Shown here: piece by piece, positions 1 through 8,062 of the stretch
Layout of the letters: every line of letters starts with the position of its first letter
Position numbering within the stretch: position 1 is the first letter of the stretch
From: Streptomyces albogriseolus
GTDB lineage: Bacteria > Actinomycetota > Actinomycetes > Streptomycetales > Streptomycetaceae
Length of the DNA: 64,000 bases
Reading direction: 5' to 3'
Assembly (NCBI GenBank): GCA_014650475.1
Contig: BMVA01000003.1
Coordinates: forward strand, 496,001-560,000
Notes under the pieces: model-generated
The model's input: the letters and a program-made list of their open reading frames with translations, nothing else
The model's database searches: none
Told to the model about the DNA's origin: nothing
Made by a program: the position numbers and the translations under genes

Positions 1-925
1 ACACCTGCATGTGCGGCGGCTCGGCGAACCAGCGCTGCTTGCCGCCCCACACGAACGGCGAGAGGTTCCGGTTGACGGTCGCGAGGCCCGCGCGGGCGAC
101 GCCCTTGGCACGCGGCATGACGCCGTGCAGGGCCTTGGGGGCCTCCAGACCCACCCCGTGGGACGTTCCGCCCGCCACGACCACCAGGAAGCCGTCGGAA
201 GCGGCCTTCTGCTGCCGGTAGCCGAACCGGTCCCCCTTGGCGACCCGGGTGACGTCCAGGACCGCGCCACGGTACTCGGTGGCCTCATGGTCCCCGAGCC
301 AGAGCCGGGTGCCGATCCGGGCGCGGAAACGGGTCTGCGGGAACTGCTGCTGGAGACGGGCCAGCTCGTCGGCCTTGAGGTGGCTGACGAACATCGTGTG
401 CAGCGGCAGGCGCGCCGCCCGCAGGCGGTCCATCCAGCCGATGACCTCCTCGACGGCGTCCGAGCCGTCGGTGCGGTCCAGCGGGAGGTGGATGGCGAAG
501 CCCTCCAGCCGGACGTTCTCTATCGCGGAGTGCAACTGGGGCAGATCCTGCTCGCTGATGCCGTGCCGCTTCATCGAGGACATCACCTCGATGACGACAC
601 GGGCGCCGACCAGGCCGTACACGCCGTCGACCGACGACACCGAGCGGATGACCCGGTCGGGCAGCGGCACCGGTTCCTCGCCCCGCCGGTACGGCGTCAG
701 CACCAGCAGGTCACCGCCGAACCAGTCCTTGATCCGCGCGGCCTCGTACGTCGTGCCGACGGCCAGGACGTCCGTGCCCAGCCGTGTGGCCTCCTCGGCG
801 AGCCGCTCGTGGCCGAAGCCGTAGCCGTTGCCCTTGCAGACGGGGACGAGCCCCGGGAACTGCTCCTGCACGTGCTTGTGATGCGCCCGCCAGCGCGCGG
901 TGTCGACGTAGAGCGTGAGCGCCAT
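1..925 (-). CDS. Alanine racemase N-terminal-domain protein (3' part outside window)
   Basis: This minus-strand gene begins with ATG at 925 and runs off the left edge, so about 308 residues are visible. Residues 29-38 read VCKGNGYGFG, the form of the alanine-racemase PLP-lysine motif (usually VKANAYGHG), which makes Lys31 the predicted Schiff-base lysine. The visible part continues as a TIM-barrel-like sequence and then what looks like the start of the C-terminal beta domain. It lies about 100 bp downstream of femX on the same strand. That suggests a peptidoglycan or amino-acid link, either D-amino-acid supply or racemisation of another amino acid. The motif diverges from classical Alr, so the substrate is uncertain. 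An AGG-containing stretch 11-20 bp upstream could be the ribosome-binding site. Confidence 0.8.
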   Translation of the reverse strand, partial: MALTLYVDTARWRAHHKHVQEQFPGLVPVCKGNGYGFGHERLAEEATRLGTDVLAVGTTYEAARIKDWFGGDLLVLTPYRRGEEPVPLPDRVIRSVSSVDGVYGLVGARVVIEVMSSMKRHGISEQDLPQLHSAIENVRLEGFAIHLPLDRTDGSDAVEEVIGWMDRLRAARLPLHTMFVSHLKADELARLQQQFPQTRFRARIGTRLWLGDHEATEYRGAVLDVTRVAKGDRFGYRQQKAASDGFLVVVAGGTSHGVGLEAPKALHGVMPRAKGVARAGLATVNRNLSPFVWGGKQRWFAEPPHMQV

Positions 926-1025
926 GGCCGGACCTGGAACCTTTCTCGTGGCTGCGGTGTAACAAAGGTATGGGAGGCGACGAAGCCGTCGGGCTACGAA
1001 GACGAATACCGCGGCGAAGCGCGGG

Positions 1026-2147
1026 TCAGCGGCGGGACATGTAGATGTCGAGCGCCTTGTGGAGCAGCTTGTTGAGCGGGAAGTCCCACTCGCCGAGGTA
1101 CTCGGCCGCCTGGCCGCCGGTGCCGACCTTGAACTGGATCAGACCGAAGAGATGGTCGGTCTCGTCCAGCGAGTCGGAGATGCCGCGCAGGTCGTAGACG
1201 GTGGCGCCGAGCGCGTAGGCGTCGCGCAGCATCCGCCACTGCATCGCGTTCGAGGGGCGGACCTCACGGCCGATGTTGTCGGAGGCGCCGTAGGAGTACC
1301 AGACGTGCCCGCCGACGATCAGCATGGTCGCCGCGGACAGGTTCACGCCGTTGTGCCGCGCGAAGTACAGCCGCATGCGGTTGGGGTCCTCGGTGTTGAG
1401 GGCCGTCCACATCCGCTGGAAGTACGACAGCGGGCGCGGCCGGAAGTGGTCGCGCACAGCGGTGATCTCGTACAGCCGCTGCCACTCGGGCAGGTCGTCG
1501 TAGCCGCCCTGGACGACCTCGACGCCGGCCTTCTCGGCCTTCTTGATGTTGCGGCGCCACAGCTGGTTGAAGTTCTTGTGGACCTCTTCGAGCGAGCGGT
1601 TCGCCAGCGGCACCTGGTAGACGTAGCGCGGCTGGACGTCGCCGAAGCCGGCGCCGCCGTCCTCGCCCTGCTGCCAGCCCATGCGGCGCAGCTTGTCCGC
1701 GACCTCGAAGGCGCGGGGCTCGATGAAGTCGGCCTCCAGGTCACGCAGGCGCTTGACGTCCTGGTCCTGGATGCCCCGCTTGATGGTCGAGGCCTCCCAG
1801 CGGCGGATGATCACCGGCGGGCCCATCTTCACGGAGAAGGCGCCCTGCTGCTTCAGGTGGGCGAGCATCGGCTCGATCCACTCCTGGAGGTTCGGCGCGA
1901 ACCAGTTGATGACCGGGCCCTCGGGCAGATAGGCGAGGTAGCGCTTGATCTTGGGCAGCTGACGGTAGAGCACAAGACCCGCGCCGACCATCTCGCCGCT
2001 GCGGTCGTCGAACCAGCCCAGGTTCTCCGAGCGCCACTCCGCCTTGACGTCTGCCCAGGCCGGGACCTGCATGTGGCTCGCCGACGGCAGGCTCTGGATG
2101 TATGCCAGATGCTGCTCGCGACTGATGGTCCTCAGGGTCAGGCTCAT
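1026..2147 (-). CDS. femX: FemX-type lipid II:glycine transferase (FemABX family)
   Basis: The product has 373 residues, the usual size for FemABX aminoacyl-tRNA-dependent peptidyltransferases, which are built from two GNAT-like domains. It begins MSLTLRTISREQHLAYIQSL and has the family's middle segment with a lysine-rich coiled-coil-like stretch (NFNQLWRRNIKKAEKAGVEV) followed by a C-terminal YxLRGI-type region (VYDLRGISDS). In Streptomyces, FemX adds the first glycine to LL-diaminopimelic acid in lipid II, the interpeptide bridge needed for cross-linking; that role is family knowledge. The start at 2147 is set by AGGAG eight bases upstream. It is followed on the same strand by the alanine-racemase-fold gene, and the two may be co-transcribed. 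Confidence 0.9.
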   Translation of the reverse strand: MSLTLRTISREQHLAYIQSLPSASHMQVPAWADVKAEWRSENLGWFDDRSGEMVGAGLVLYRQLPKIKRYLAYLPEGPVINWFAPNLQEWIEPMLAHLKQQGAFSVKMGPPVIIRRWEASTIKRGIQDQDVKRLRDLEADFIEPRAFEVADKLRRMGWQQGEDGGAGFGDVQPRYVYQVPLANRSLEEVHKNFNQLWRRNIKKAEKAGVEVVQGGYDDLPEWQRLYEITAVRDHFRPRPLSYFQRMWTALNTEDPNRMRLYFARHNGVNLSAATMLIVGGHVWYSYGASDNIGREVRPSNAMQWRMLRDAYALGATVYDLRGISDSLDETDHLFGLIQFKVGTGGQAAEYLGEWDFPLNKLLHKALDIYMSRR

Positions 2148-2253
2148 TCGGGGCGCTCCTCGGGCTGGTGTGTCCCCATGGGTTCAGGGGCTCCGGCTCT
2201 CGCGCGAAGCCTACTGCGCCCCGGGTGCGGCCCGTCTGGGCGCACGGGACCTT

Positions 2254-2280
2254 CGCCCCGGCCGGCGGTCGGCCGGGGCG
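2254..2280 (-). terminator. Rho-independent-type hairpin after the 104-aa membrane protein
   Basis: A perfect 11-bp stem (CGCCCCGGCCG / CGGCCGGGGCG) with a 5-nt loop lies 35 bp past the stop at 2315. It has no U-tract, which is usual for Streptomyces terminators. It separates this small gene from femX. Confidence 0.6.
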
Positions 2281-2314
2281 TCCGACGGTATGTGGTGGGC
2301 GGGTGGTGGGGACG

Positions 2315-2629
2315 TCAGTCGACGACACCGCCGAAGAGGCCACCGTGCGCCATGCCCAGGAAGAAACCGACCGCCGACAGGCCGAGGCCCAGGATCAGCC
2401 CGAAACGCTCGCGCGTCGTGACGGAGATCCACTGACCGTACGCCCCGGTGAGGATGCCGACCAGGCCGGTCCAGGAGCTGAGCAGGTGCAGGTGGTGGAA
2501 CTGCGCCGAGACGAAGGCGGTGAGCCCCAGCACCAGGGTCACCGCGAGCAAGGTGTCCTGGAGCGGATGGGGCTTGCCGTCGGTGGCGAAGAGTCCGCCG
2601 GCGGAGTTGGGTCGCATTGCCTGTGCCAT
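2315..2629 (-). CDS. Small integral membrane protein, conserved hypothetical
   Basis: This 104-residue protein starts MAQAMRPNSAGGL and has about three hydrophobic segments: near residues 24-40 (TLLAVTLVLGLTAFVSA), 48-66, and a glycine-rich C-terminal segment (LGLGLSAVGFFLGMAHGGLFGG). The reading frame opens further upstream, but ATG at 2629 has AGGAGG six bases before it and is the best start. No family is recognised with confidence. It is divergent from the rpsF operon and shares the 2630-2942 intergenic region with it. Confidence 0.75.
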   Translation of the reverse strand: MAQAMRPNSAGGLFATDGKPHPLQDTLLAVTLVLGLTAFVSAQFHHLHLLSSWTGLVGILTGAYGQWISVTTRERFGLILGLGLSAVGFFLGMAHGGLFGGVVD

Positions 2630-2942
2630 GGGCACCTCCTGCGAAGGGCGGCGCATCGTAGCGCCGTACACACCCGATGTGTCCAGATTGACGGTCCTCA
2701 CCGCCGGATTTCAACCGGAAGCCACTGTGCGGGTACTCTGTAGCGTCTGCACCGGTGTCTGTCCGGACAGAGCCAGGCGGGAGCAGGAGAGGGCCACGGC
2801 CCCTCCGTCCGGCCCGGAAGACCGCCGCCCGACCCATTGTCAGTGGCGGCTGTTCTACTGACAGGCAACGTTGCGCAACGCATCACGACCCTCCTGCCAC
2901 GGAACGACCGTGGCCGCTGAGTCCAAAGGAGGTGGGTTCCAC
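2630..2942. promoter_or_regulatory. Divergent promoter region and rpsF leader
   Basis: These 313 bp separate the small membrane protein gene from rpsF. They hold TTGACG at about 2689, a TACTCT box near 2733, a perfect 12-bp palindrome CTGTCCGGACAG (2759-2770), a stem TGTCAGT...ACTGACA near 2837-2864, and a hairpin GCCACGG/CCGTGGC (2896-2914) just before the rpsF ribosome-binding site. S6:S18 binds a structured leader of its own operon in many bacteria, so these hairpins are candidates for that role. I could not confirm the characteristic CCG bulge. Confidence 0.4.
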
Positions 2943-3233
2943 ATGCGTCACTACGAGGTGATGGTCATCCTCGACCCCGATCTCGAGGAGCGCGCTGTCT
3001 CCCCGCTGATCGAGAACTTCCTCTCTGTCGTCCGTGACGGCGGCGGAAAGGTCGAGAAGGTCGACACCTGGGGCCGTCGTCGTCTCTCGTACGAGATCAA
3101 GAAGAAGCCCGAGGGCATCTACTCGGTCATCGACCTGCAGGCCGAGCCTGCGGTCGTCAAGGAGCTCGACCGCCAGATGAACCTGAACGAGTCGGTCCTC
3201 CGGACCAAGGTCCTCCGTCCCGAGACCCACTGA
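2943..3233 (+). CDS. rpsF: 30S ribosomal protein S6
   Basis: The 96-residue product begins [16 protein letters not shown] and carries the S6 signatures [16 protein letters not shown] and [13 protein letters not shown]6 binds S18 and the central domain of 16S rRNA in the 30S platform. The start is fixed by a near-perfect AAAGGAGGTG eight bases before ATG 2943. It is the first gene of the rpsF-ssb-rpsR-rplI cluster, an order common to many bacteria, and lies 74 bp before ssb. Confidence 0.98.
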   Translation: MRHYEVMVILDPDLEERAVSPLIENFLSVVRDGGGKVEKVDTWGRRRLSYEIKKKPEGIYSVIDLQAEPAVVKELDRQMNLNESVLRTKVLRPETH

Positions 3234-3307
3234 GCTCCGCTCAGCTGATCCCGGGATCCGAGTAGCAGCACAAGCAGCCAGCAGCAAACCCGCCGAGAGG
3301 TTCCCCC

Positions 3308-3892
3308 ATGGCAGGCGAGACCGTCATCACGGTCGTCGGCAATCTTGTCGACGACCCCGAGCTGCGCTTCACCCCGTCCGGTGCGGCCGTCGCGAAGTTC
3401 CGTGTCGCGTCGACCCCCCGCACCTTCGACCGTCAGACGAACGAGTGGAAGGACGGCGAGAGCCTGTTCCTGACCTGCTCCGTCTGGCGTCAGGCGGCGG
3501 AGAACGTCGCCGAGTCGCTCCAGCGAGGCATGCGCGTCATCGTGCAGGGCCGGCTGAAGCAGCGGTCCTACGAGGACCGTGAGGGCGTCAAGCGCACGGT
3601 CTACGAGCTGGACGTCGAGGAAGTCGGCGCCAGCCTGCGCAACGCCACGGCCAAGGTCACCAAGACCACCGGCCGCGGCGGCCAGGGCGGCTACGGCGGC
3701 GGTGGCGGCGGCGGCCAGGGTGGCGGCGGCTGGGGCGGCGGCCCCGGCGGCGGCCAGCAGGGCGGCGGCGCTCCCGCCGACGACCCGTGGGCGACCGGTG
3801 CTCCCGCCGGTGGCCAGCAGGGCGGTGGCGGCGGCTGGGGCGGTGGCTCCGGCGGCAGCGGCGGCGGCTACTCGGACGAGCCCCCCTTCTAG
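3308..3892 (+). CDS. ssb: Single-stranded DNA-binding protein, replication type
   Basis: The 194-residue protein has an OB-fold at about residues 1-115 ([52 protein letters not shown]), typical of SSB. A linker of about 60 residues is almost entirely Gly with Gln/Trp/Pro. The acidic tip ends DEPPF (residues 190-194), the protein-interaction tail that replaces the E. coli DDDIPF ending. SSB tetramers coat single-stranded DNA at forks and recruit repair and replication enzymes. Its place between rpsF and rpsR identifies it as the main replicative SSB rather than the paralogue Streptomyces also encode. The long Gly-rich linker is typical of actinobacteria. Confidence 0.97.
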   Translation: MAGETVITVVGNLVDDPELRFTPSGAAVAKFRVASTPRTFDRQTNEWKDGESLFLTCSVWRQAAENVAESLQRGMRVIVQGRLKQRSYEDREGVKRTVYELDVEEVGASLRNATAKVTKTTGRGGQGGYGGGGGGGQGGGGWGGGPGGGQQGGGAPADDPWATGAPAGGQQGGGGGWGGGSGGSGGGYSDEPPF

Positions 3893-3935
3893 GACGGGCC
3901 GTACCCACACTTCTTGATCACACAGGAGAATCACC

Positions 3936-4172
3936 ATGGCGAAGCCGCCTGTGCGCAAGCCGAAGAAGAAGGTCTGCGCATTCTGCAAGGACAAGGTCAC
4001 GTACGTGGACTACAAGGACACGAACATGCTGCGGAAGTTCATTTCCGACCGCGGCAAGATCCGTGCCCGCCGCGTGACCGGCAACTGCACGCAGCACCAG
4101 CGTGACGTCGCCACGGCCGTGAAGAACAGCCGTGAGATGGCGCTGCTGCCCTACACCTCCACCGCGCGATAA
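3936..4172 (+). CDS. rpsR: 30S ribosomal protein S18, zinc-binding (C+) form
   Basis: The 78-residue product has the S18 core ([20 protein letters not shown]) and an intact CxxC...CxxH set, Cys14, Cys17, Cys51 and His54, predicted to hold Zn2+. Streptomyces usually carry this C+ version here and a Cys-free C- copy elsewhere under zinc control; that is established knowledge, not visible here. The ribosome-binding site AGGAG lies upstream of ATG 3936. S18 pairs with S6 in the 30S platform. Confidence 0.97.
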   Translation: MAKPPVRKPKKKVCAFCKDKVTYVDYKDTNMLRKFISDRGKIRARRVTGNCTQHQRDVATAVKNSREMALLPYTSTAR

Positions 4173-4190
4173 GGGAAGGGTGACCCACTC

Positions 4191-4637
4191 ATGAAGATCA
4201 TCCTTACCCACGAGGTCTCCGGCCTCGGTGCCGCGGGCGACGTCGTCGACGTCAAGGACGGTTACGCTCGCAACTACCTGATCCCGCGGAAGCTCGCGAT
4301 CCGCTGGACCAAGGGTGGCGAGAAGGACGTCGAGCAGATCCGTCGTGCTCGCAAGATCCACGAGATCCACACCATCGAGCAGGCCAACCAGGTGAAGGCC
4401 CAGCTCGAGGGCGTCAAGGTGCGCCTGGCCGTCCGCTCCGGCGACGCCGGTCGTCTCTTCGGTTCCGTCACCCCGGCCGACATCGCGTCCGCGATCAAGG
4501 CCTCCGGTGGCCCCGAGGTCGACAAGCGCCGTATCGAGCTCGGTGCGCCGATCAAGACGCTGGGCGCCCACGAGACGTCGGTGCGTCTGCACCCCGAGGT
4601 TGCCGCCACGGTCAACATCGAGGTCGTCGCCGCCTGA
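4191..4637 (+). CDS. rplI: 50S ribosomal protein L9
   Basis: The 148-residue product starts [32 protein letters not shown], the conserved L9 N-terminal domain that binds 23S rRNA. A connecting helix (about 40-75) and a C-terminal domain (about 80-148) follow. It starts 18 bp after rpsR with GGGAAGG upstream, so it is in the same operon, and it is followed by a strong terminator. Confidence 0.98.
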   Translation: MKIILTHEVSGLGAAGDVVDVKDGYARNYLIPRKLAIRWTKGGEKDVEQIRRARKIHEIHTIEQANQVKAQLEGVKVRLAVRSGDAGRLFGSVTPADIASAIKASGGPEVDKRRIELGAPIKTLGAHETSVRLHPEVAATVNIEVVAA

Positions 4638-4663
4638 GGGCAGCGCTCGCTGAAGCAGTGAGC

Positions 4664-4697
4664 ATGGGGGCCGTACCCGTCAGGGTGCGGCCCCCAT
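4664..4697 (+). terminator. Terminator of the rpsF-ssb-rpsR-rplI operon
   Basis: A 15-bp stem with one mismatch (ATGGGGGCCGTACCC / GGGTGCGGCCCCCAT) around a GTCA loop lies 26 bp after the rplI stop. It also lies beyond the end of the convergent MATE gene and may act in both directions. Confidence 0.85.
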
Positions 4698-4711
4698 CGC
4701 ATGAGTGCGGT

Positions 4712-4725
4712 GTTTCACGTGAAAC
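4712..4725. other. parS: parS site (ParB-binding), perfect match
   Basis: GTTTCACGTGAAAC, the 14-bp palindromic parS consensus of Streptomyces, sits between the rplI terminator and the MATE stop codon. ParB loads here to organise oriC-proximal DNA during sporulation-associated segregation. Confidence 0.9.
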
Positions 4726-4727
4726 GT

Positions 4728-6065
4728 TCAGCGCGCGGCGCCCGTGACGACCCAACGACCGGAGCGGGAACGCAGCCACAGGGTCAGCATCCGCACGGTC
4801 ATCATCAGCGTCATCGTGGCCCACAGCGCGGTGAGTCCGCCGCCGAGGACGGGCACCAGCAGGGCGGCCGGAGTGAACACGGCGAGGGTCACCAGCATGG
4901 CCCAGGCCAGGTACGGCCCGTCTCCCGCGCCCATCAGAACGCCGTCGAGCACGAAGACGATGCCGCAGATCGGCTGGGACAGCGCCACGATGATCAGGGC
5001 AGGCAGCGCCGCGTCCTTCACGGCGGCGTCGCTGGTGAACAGCGGAAGGAACACCGGCCGTGCCAGGACGACCAGCACACCCAGGACGACACCGACGGCC
5101 ACGCCCCACTCGACCATGCGACGGCACACGTCCCGTGCGCCCTGGGCGTCCCCGGCTCCGAGGTAGCGACCGATGATGGCCTGCCCCGCGATCGCGATGG
5201 CGTCGAGGGCGAAGGCGAGCAGGCTCCACAGGGAGAGGATGATCTGGTGGGCCGCTATGTCGGAGTCGCCCAGACGGGCGGCCACCGCTGTCGCGATCAT
5301 CAGAATCGCCCGCAGCGAGAGCGTCCTCACCAGAAGCGGAGCGCCCGCCTGGGCTGACGCCCGGATCCCCGCGGCGTCAGGCCGCAGGGAGGCTCCGTGT
5401 CGGCGTGCACCCCGCAGCACCACGGTCAGGTAGACCGCGGCCATGCCCCACTGCGCGATCACGGTGCCCCAGGCGGACCCGGCGATGCCGAGGCCGACGC
5501 CGTAGACCAGGACGACGTTGAGGATGCCGTTGGCGACGAAGCCGGCGACGGCCACGTAGAGCGGGGTCCGGGTGTCCTGCAGTCCGCGGAGCACTCCGGT
5601 CGCCGCGAGCACGATCAGCATGGCGGGAATGCCGAGCGACGAGACCCGCAGATAGGTGACGGAGTACGGGGCGGCGGTCTCGGAGGCGCCGAAGAGGTCC
5701 ACGAGCGCGGGCGCCGTGAGGAGGACGACAGTCATGACCGCGGCACCGAGCAGCAGCGCCAGCCAGATGCCGTCCATGCCCTGACGGATGGCGGCGGGGA
5801 GGTCACCGGCGCCCACCCGCCGGGCGACGGCCGCCGTGGTCGCGTAGGCGAGGAAGACGAAGACGCTGACCGAGGTCACCAGAAGGGCCGACGCGACACC
5901 CAGTCCGGCGAGCTGGGCCGTACCGAGATGGCCGACGATGGCGCTGTCCGCCATCACGAACAGGGGCTCGGCGACGAGGGCGCCGAAGGCCGGGACGGCC
6001 AGCATGACGATCTCGCGGTCGTGCCGTCGGCGGGCGGCCTTGGGGCGCGCGGGGGCCTGTGTCAT
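4728..6065 (-). CDS. MATE-family efflux transporter (DinF-like)
   Basis: The product has about 445 residues and some 12 hydrophobic segments. It opens with the MATE/DinF signature (REIVMLAVPAFGALVAEPLFVMADSAIVGHLG), and the internal pseudo-repeat is visible in the second half (RTLSLRAILMIATAVAARLGDSDIAAHQI). MATE proteins export cationic compounds using Na+ or H+; the substrate is unknown. Start choice is uncertain: ATG 6065 (MTQAPARPK) has only a weak GGTG upstream, and an in-frame ATG at 6083 would add six residues. It is divergent from dnaB across a region rich in DnaA-box-like sequences and ends beside a parS site. Confidence 0.9.
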   Translation of the reverse strand: MTQAPARPKAARRRHDREIVMLAVPAFGALVAEPLFVMADSAIVGHLGTAQLAGLGVASALLVTSVSVFVFLAYATTAAVARRVGAGDLPAAIRQGMDGIWLALLLGAAVMTVVLLTAPALVDLFGASETAAPYSVTYLRVSSLGIPAMLIVLAATGVLRGLQDTRTPLYVAVAGFVANGILNVVLVYGVGLGIAGSAWGTVIAQWGMAAVYLTVVLRGARRHGASLRPDAAGIRASAQAGAPLLVRTLSLRAILMIATAVAARLGDSDIAAHQIILSLWSLLAFALDAIAIAGQAIIGRYLGAGDAQGARDVCRRMVEWGVAVGVVLGVLVVLARPVFLPLFTSDAAVKDAALPALIIVALSQPICGIVFVLDGVLMGAGDGPYLAWAMLVTLAVFTPAALLVPVLGGGLTALWATMTLMMTVRMLTLWLRSRSGRWVVTGAAR

Positions 6066-6525
6066 GTGCACCAATCTAATCATCCACAGGTAAGAGATGC
6101 CAGCGGTTTACGACCCTTACTTTGTGGCTCAGGGTGTGGGGTTGCGTACACCCGCTGAGCCGATCTTGATCCCTGCGGGAAAGTTTTTCTTCTGCACAGC
6201 CCGTGGATGGCAAAACGTCAGGTCAGAAGCGCCTTCACAGGGCGTTCACGGGCTTGTTCACAGCGCTGTCCACCGGCTCGTGCACAGGTTTCGCGGAGTT
6301 CTCCACAGCTCTGGGCCCGTCGTCCACACGGCCTGTGGATAACCAGATTGGCTGACGGTGCCGACGGGCCTACGGTGGTCCGGCACCTGCTCCGTCCACC
6401 GGTTTCGGAAACGTCACAGAACCGGCGCCCGACAAGCGGAGTTGGGCCCCTTATGTGTCAGTGCCGTGCCGTAGAACTGAGAGGCACGGCGAGATCCGCT
6501 CCGGCGGACGGGAGGAGGTGGCTCG
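6066..6525. promoter_or_regulatory. MATE-dnaB intergenic region with DnaA-box cluster
   Basis: This is a 460-bp gene-free region. DnaA-box-like 9-mers (Streptomyces consensus TTGTCCACA) occur at 6080-6088 (TCATCCACA), 6254-6262 (TTGTTCACA), 6299-6307 (TTCTCCACA), 6320-6328 (TCGTCCACA) and, inverted, 6334-6342 (a perfect TTATCCACA). Nearer dnaB a hairpin GCCGTGCC/GGCACGGC (6463-6490) lies in the probable leader, followed by GGAGGAGG. The cluster could titrate DnaA or let DnaA regulate dnaB. Confidence 0.6.
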
Positions 6526-8007
6526 GTGAGCATTTCCGAGCCCTTGGACGACCCGTGGGCCGACAGCGGTCCCAGTGATCGTCTGCCCGCCTCCCGTCGT
6601 ACGGGCGACCAGCACGGCAGAGGACGGGACGAGCAGCACGACCGGGGTCCGGACCGGGGCGTGTGGGACGGCGGAGGCTCCGCCTTCGAGCGGGTCCCGC
6701 CCCAGGACCTGGAGGCGGAACAGTCCGTGCTGGGCGGCATGCTGCTGTCCAAGGACGCCATCGCCGACGTCGTCGAGATCCTCAAGGGCCACGACTTCTA
6801 CAAGCCGGCCCACGAGACGATCTACACCGCCATCCTCGACGTCTACGCCAAGGGTGAGCCGGCCGACCCCATCACCATCGCCGCGGAGCTGACCAAGCGT
6901 GGCGAGATCAACAAGGTGGGCGGGGCGTCGTACCTGCACACCCTCGTGCAGACGGTGCCCACGGCGGCCAACGCGGCCTACTACGCGGAGATCGTGCACG
7001 AGCGGGCGGTCCTGCGCCGCCTGGTCGAGGCGGGCACCCGCATCACCCAGATGGGATACGCGGCCGACGACGACGTCGACGAGATCGTCAACCGCGCCCA
7101 GGCGGAGATCTATGCCGTCACCGAGCAGCGCACCAGCGAGGACTACCTGCCGCTCGGCGACATCATGGAGGGCGCCCTCGACGAGATCGAGGCGATCGGA
7201 TCACGCAGCGGTGAGATGACGGGCGTGCCGACCGGGTTCACCGACTTCGACTCGCTCACCAACGGACTGCACCCCGGCCAGATGATCGTCATCGCCGCGC
7301 GTCCCGCCATGGGCAAGTCGACGCTCGCGCTGGACTTCGCGCGGGCCGCCTCCATCAAGAACAACCTGCCCAGCGTCATCTTCTCGCTCGAGATGGGCCG
7401 CAACGAGATCGCGATGCGTCTGCTGTCCGCGGAGGCCCGCGTCGCCCTGCACCACATGCGGTCCGGCACGATGACCGACGAGGACTGGACCCGCCTGGCC
7501 CGCCGGATGCCGGACGTCTCGGCCGCCCCGCTCTACATCGACGACTCGCCGAACCTGTCGATGATGGAGATCCGCGCCAAGTGCCGGCGGCTGAAGCAGC
7601 GCAACGACCTGAAGCTGGTGGTCATCGACTACCTCCAGCTGATGCAGTCGGGCGGCTCCAAGCGGGCCGAGAGCCGTCAGCAGGAGGTCTCGGACATGTC
7701 CCGTAACCTCAAGCTGCTGGCCAAGGAGCTGGAGCTCCCGGTCATCGCGCTGTCCCAGCTGAACCGTGGTCCCGAGCAGCGCACGGACAAGAAGCCGATG
7801 GTCTCCGACCTGCGTGAGTCGGGCTCCATCGAGCAGGACGCCGACATGGTCATCCTGCTGCACCGCGAGGATGCCTACGAGAAGGAGTCCCCACGCGCCG
7901 GAGAGGCCGACCTGATCGTCGCCAAGCACCGAAACGGCCCGACGGCCACCATCACGGTCGCCTTCCAGGGCCACTACTCGCGCTTCGTGGACATGGCGCA
8001 GACCTGA
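6526..8007 (+). CDS. dnaB: Replicative DNA helicase DnaB
   Basis: The 493-residue product has a poorly conserved hydrophilic extension (1-55), the DnaB N-terminal domain (about 57-160, PQDLEAEQSVLGGML) and a RecA-like C-terminal domain with Walker A AARPAMGKST at 257-266. The DnaB motifs FSLEMG, VVIDYLQLM, ALSQLNRG and DLRESGSIEQDADMV follow. No intein interrupts it. DnaB unwinds the fork as a hexamer and recruits primase. The start is GTG 6526 with GGAGGAGG upstream. The preceding DnaA-box cluster makes replication-linked control plausible. Confidence 0.98.
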   Translation: MSISEPLDDPWADSGPSDRLPASRRTGDQHGRGRDEQHDRGPDRGVWDGGGSAFERVPPQDLEAEQSVLGGMLLSKDAIADVVEILKGHDFYKPAHETIYTAILDVYAKGEPADPITIAAELTKRGEINKVGGASYLHTLVQTVPTAANAAYYAEIVHERAVLRRLVEAGTRITQMGYAADDDVDEIVNRAQAEIYAVTEQRTSEDYLPLGDIMEGALDEIEAIGSRSGEMTGVPTGFTDFDSLTNGLHPGQMIVIAARPAMGKSTLALDFARAASIKNNLPSVIFSLEMGRNEIAMRLLSAEARVALHHMRSGTMTDEDWTRLARRMPDVSAAPLYIDDSPNLSMMEIRAKCRRLKQRNDLKLVVIDYLQLMQSGGSKRAESRQQEVSDMSRNLKLLAKELELPVIALSQLNRGPEQRTDKKPMVSDLRESGSIEQDADMVILLHREDAYEKESPRAGEADLIVAKHRNGPTATITVAFQGHYSRFVDMAQT

Positions 8008-8027
8008 GGCGCCCCGACACACCCCGC

Positions 8028-8046
8028 GCGCGTCGGCCCGACGCGC
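8028..8046 (+). terminator. Possible dnaB terminator
   Basis: GCGCGTCG/CGACGCGC, an 8-bp stem with a 3-nt loop, lies 20 bp after the dnaB stop and ends 17 bp before the next start. Short and weak. Confidence 0.35.
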
Positions 8047-8062
8047 CTGCTGAACTGGTGTC

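Noticed and set aside
3657-3917. Repetitive GGC-rich stretch within ssb
   Set aside because: It encodes the Gly-rich SSB linker; not an independent repeat or mobile element.
8028-8046. parS-like or operator role of the 8-bp hairpin after dnaB
   Set aside because: No similarity to parS or DnaA boxes; it is kept only as a weak terminator.
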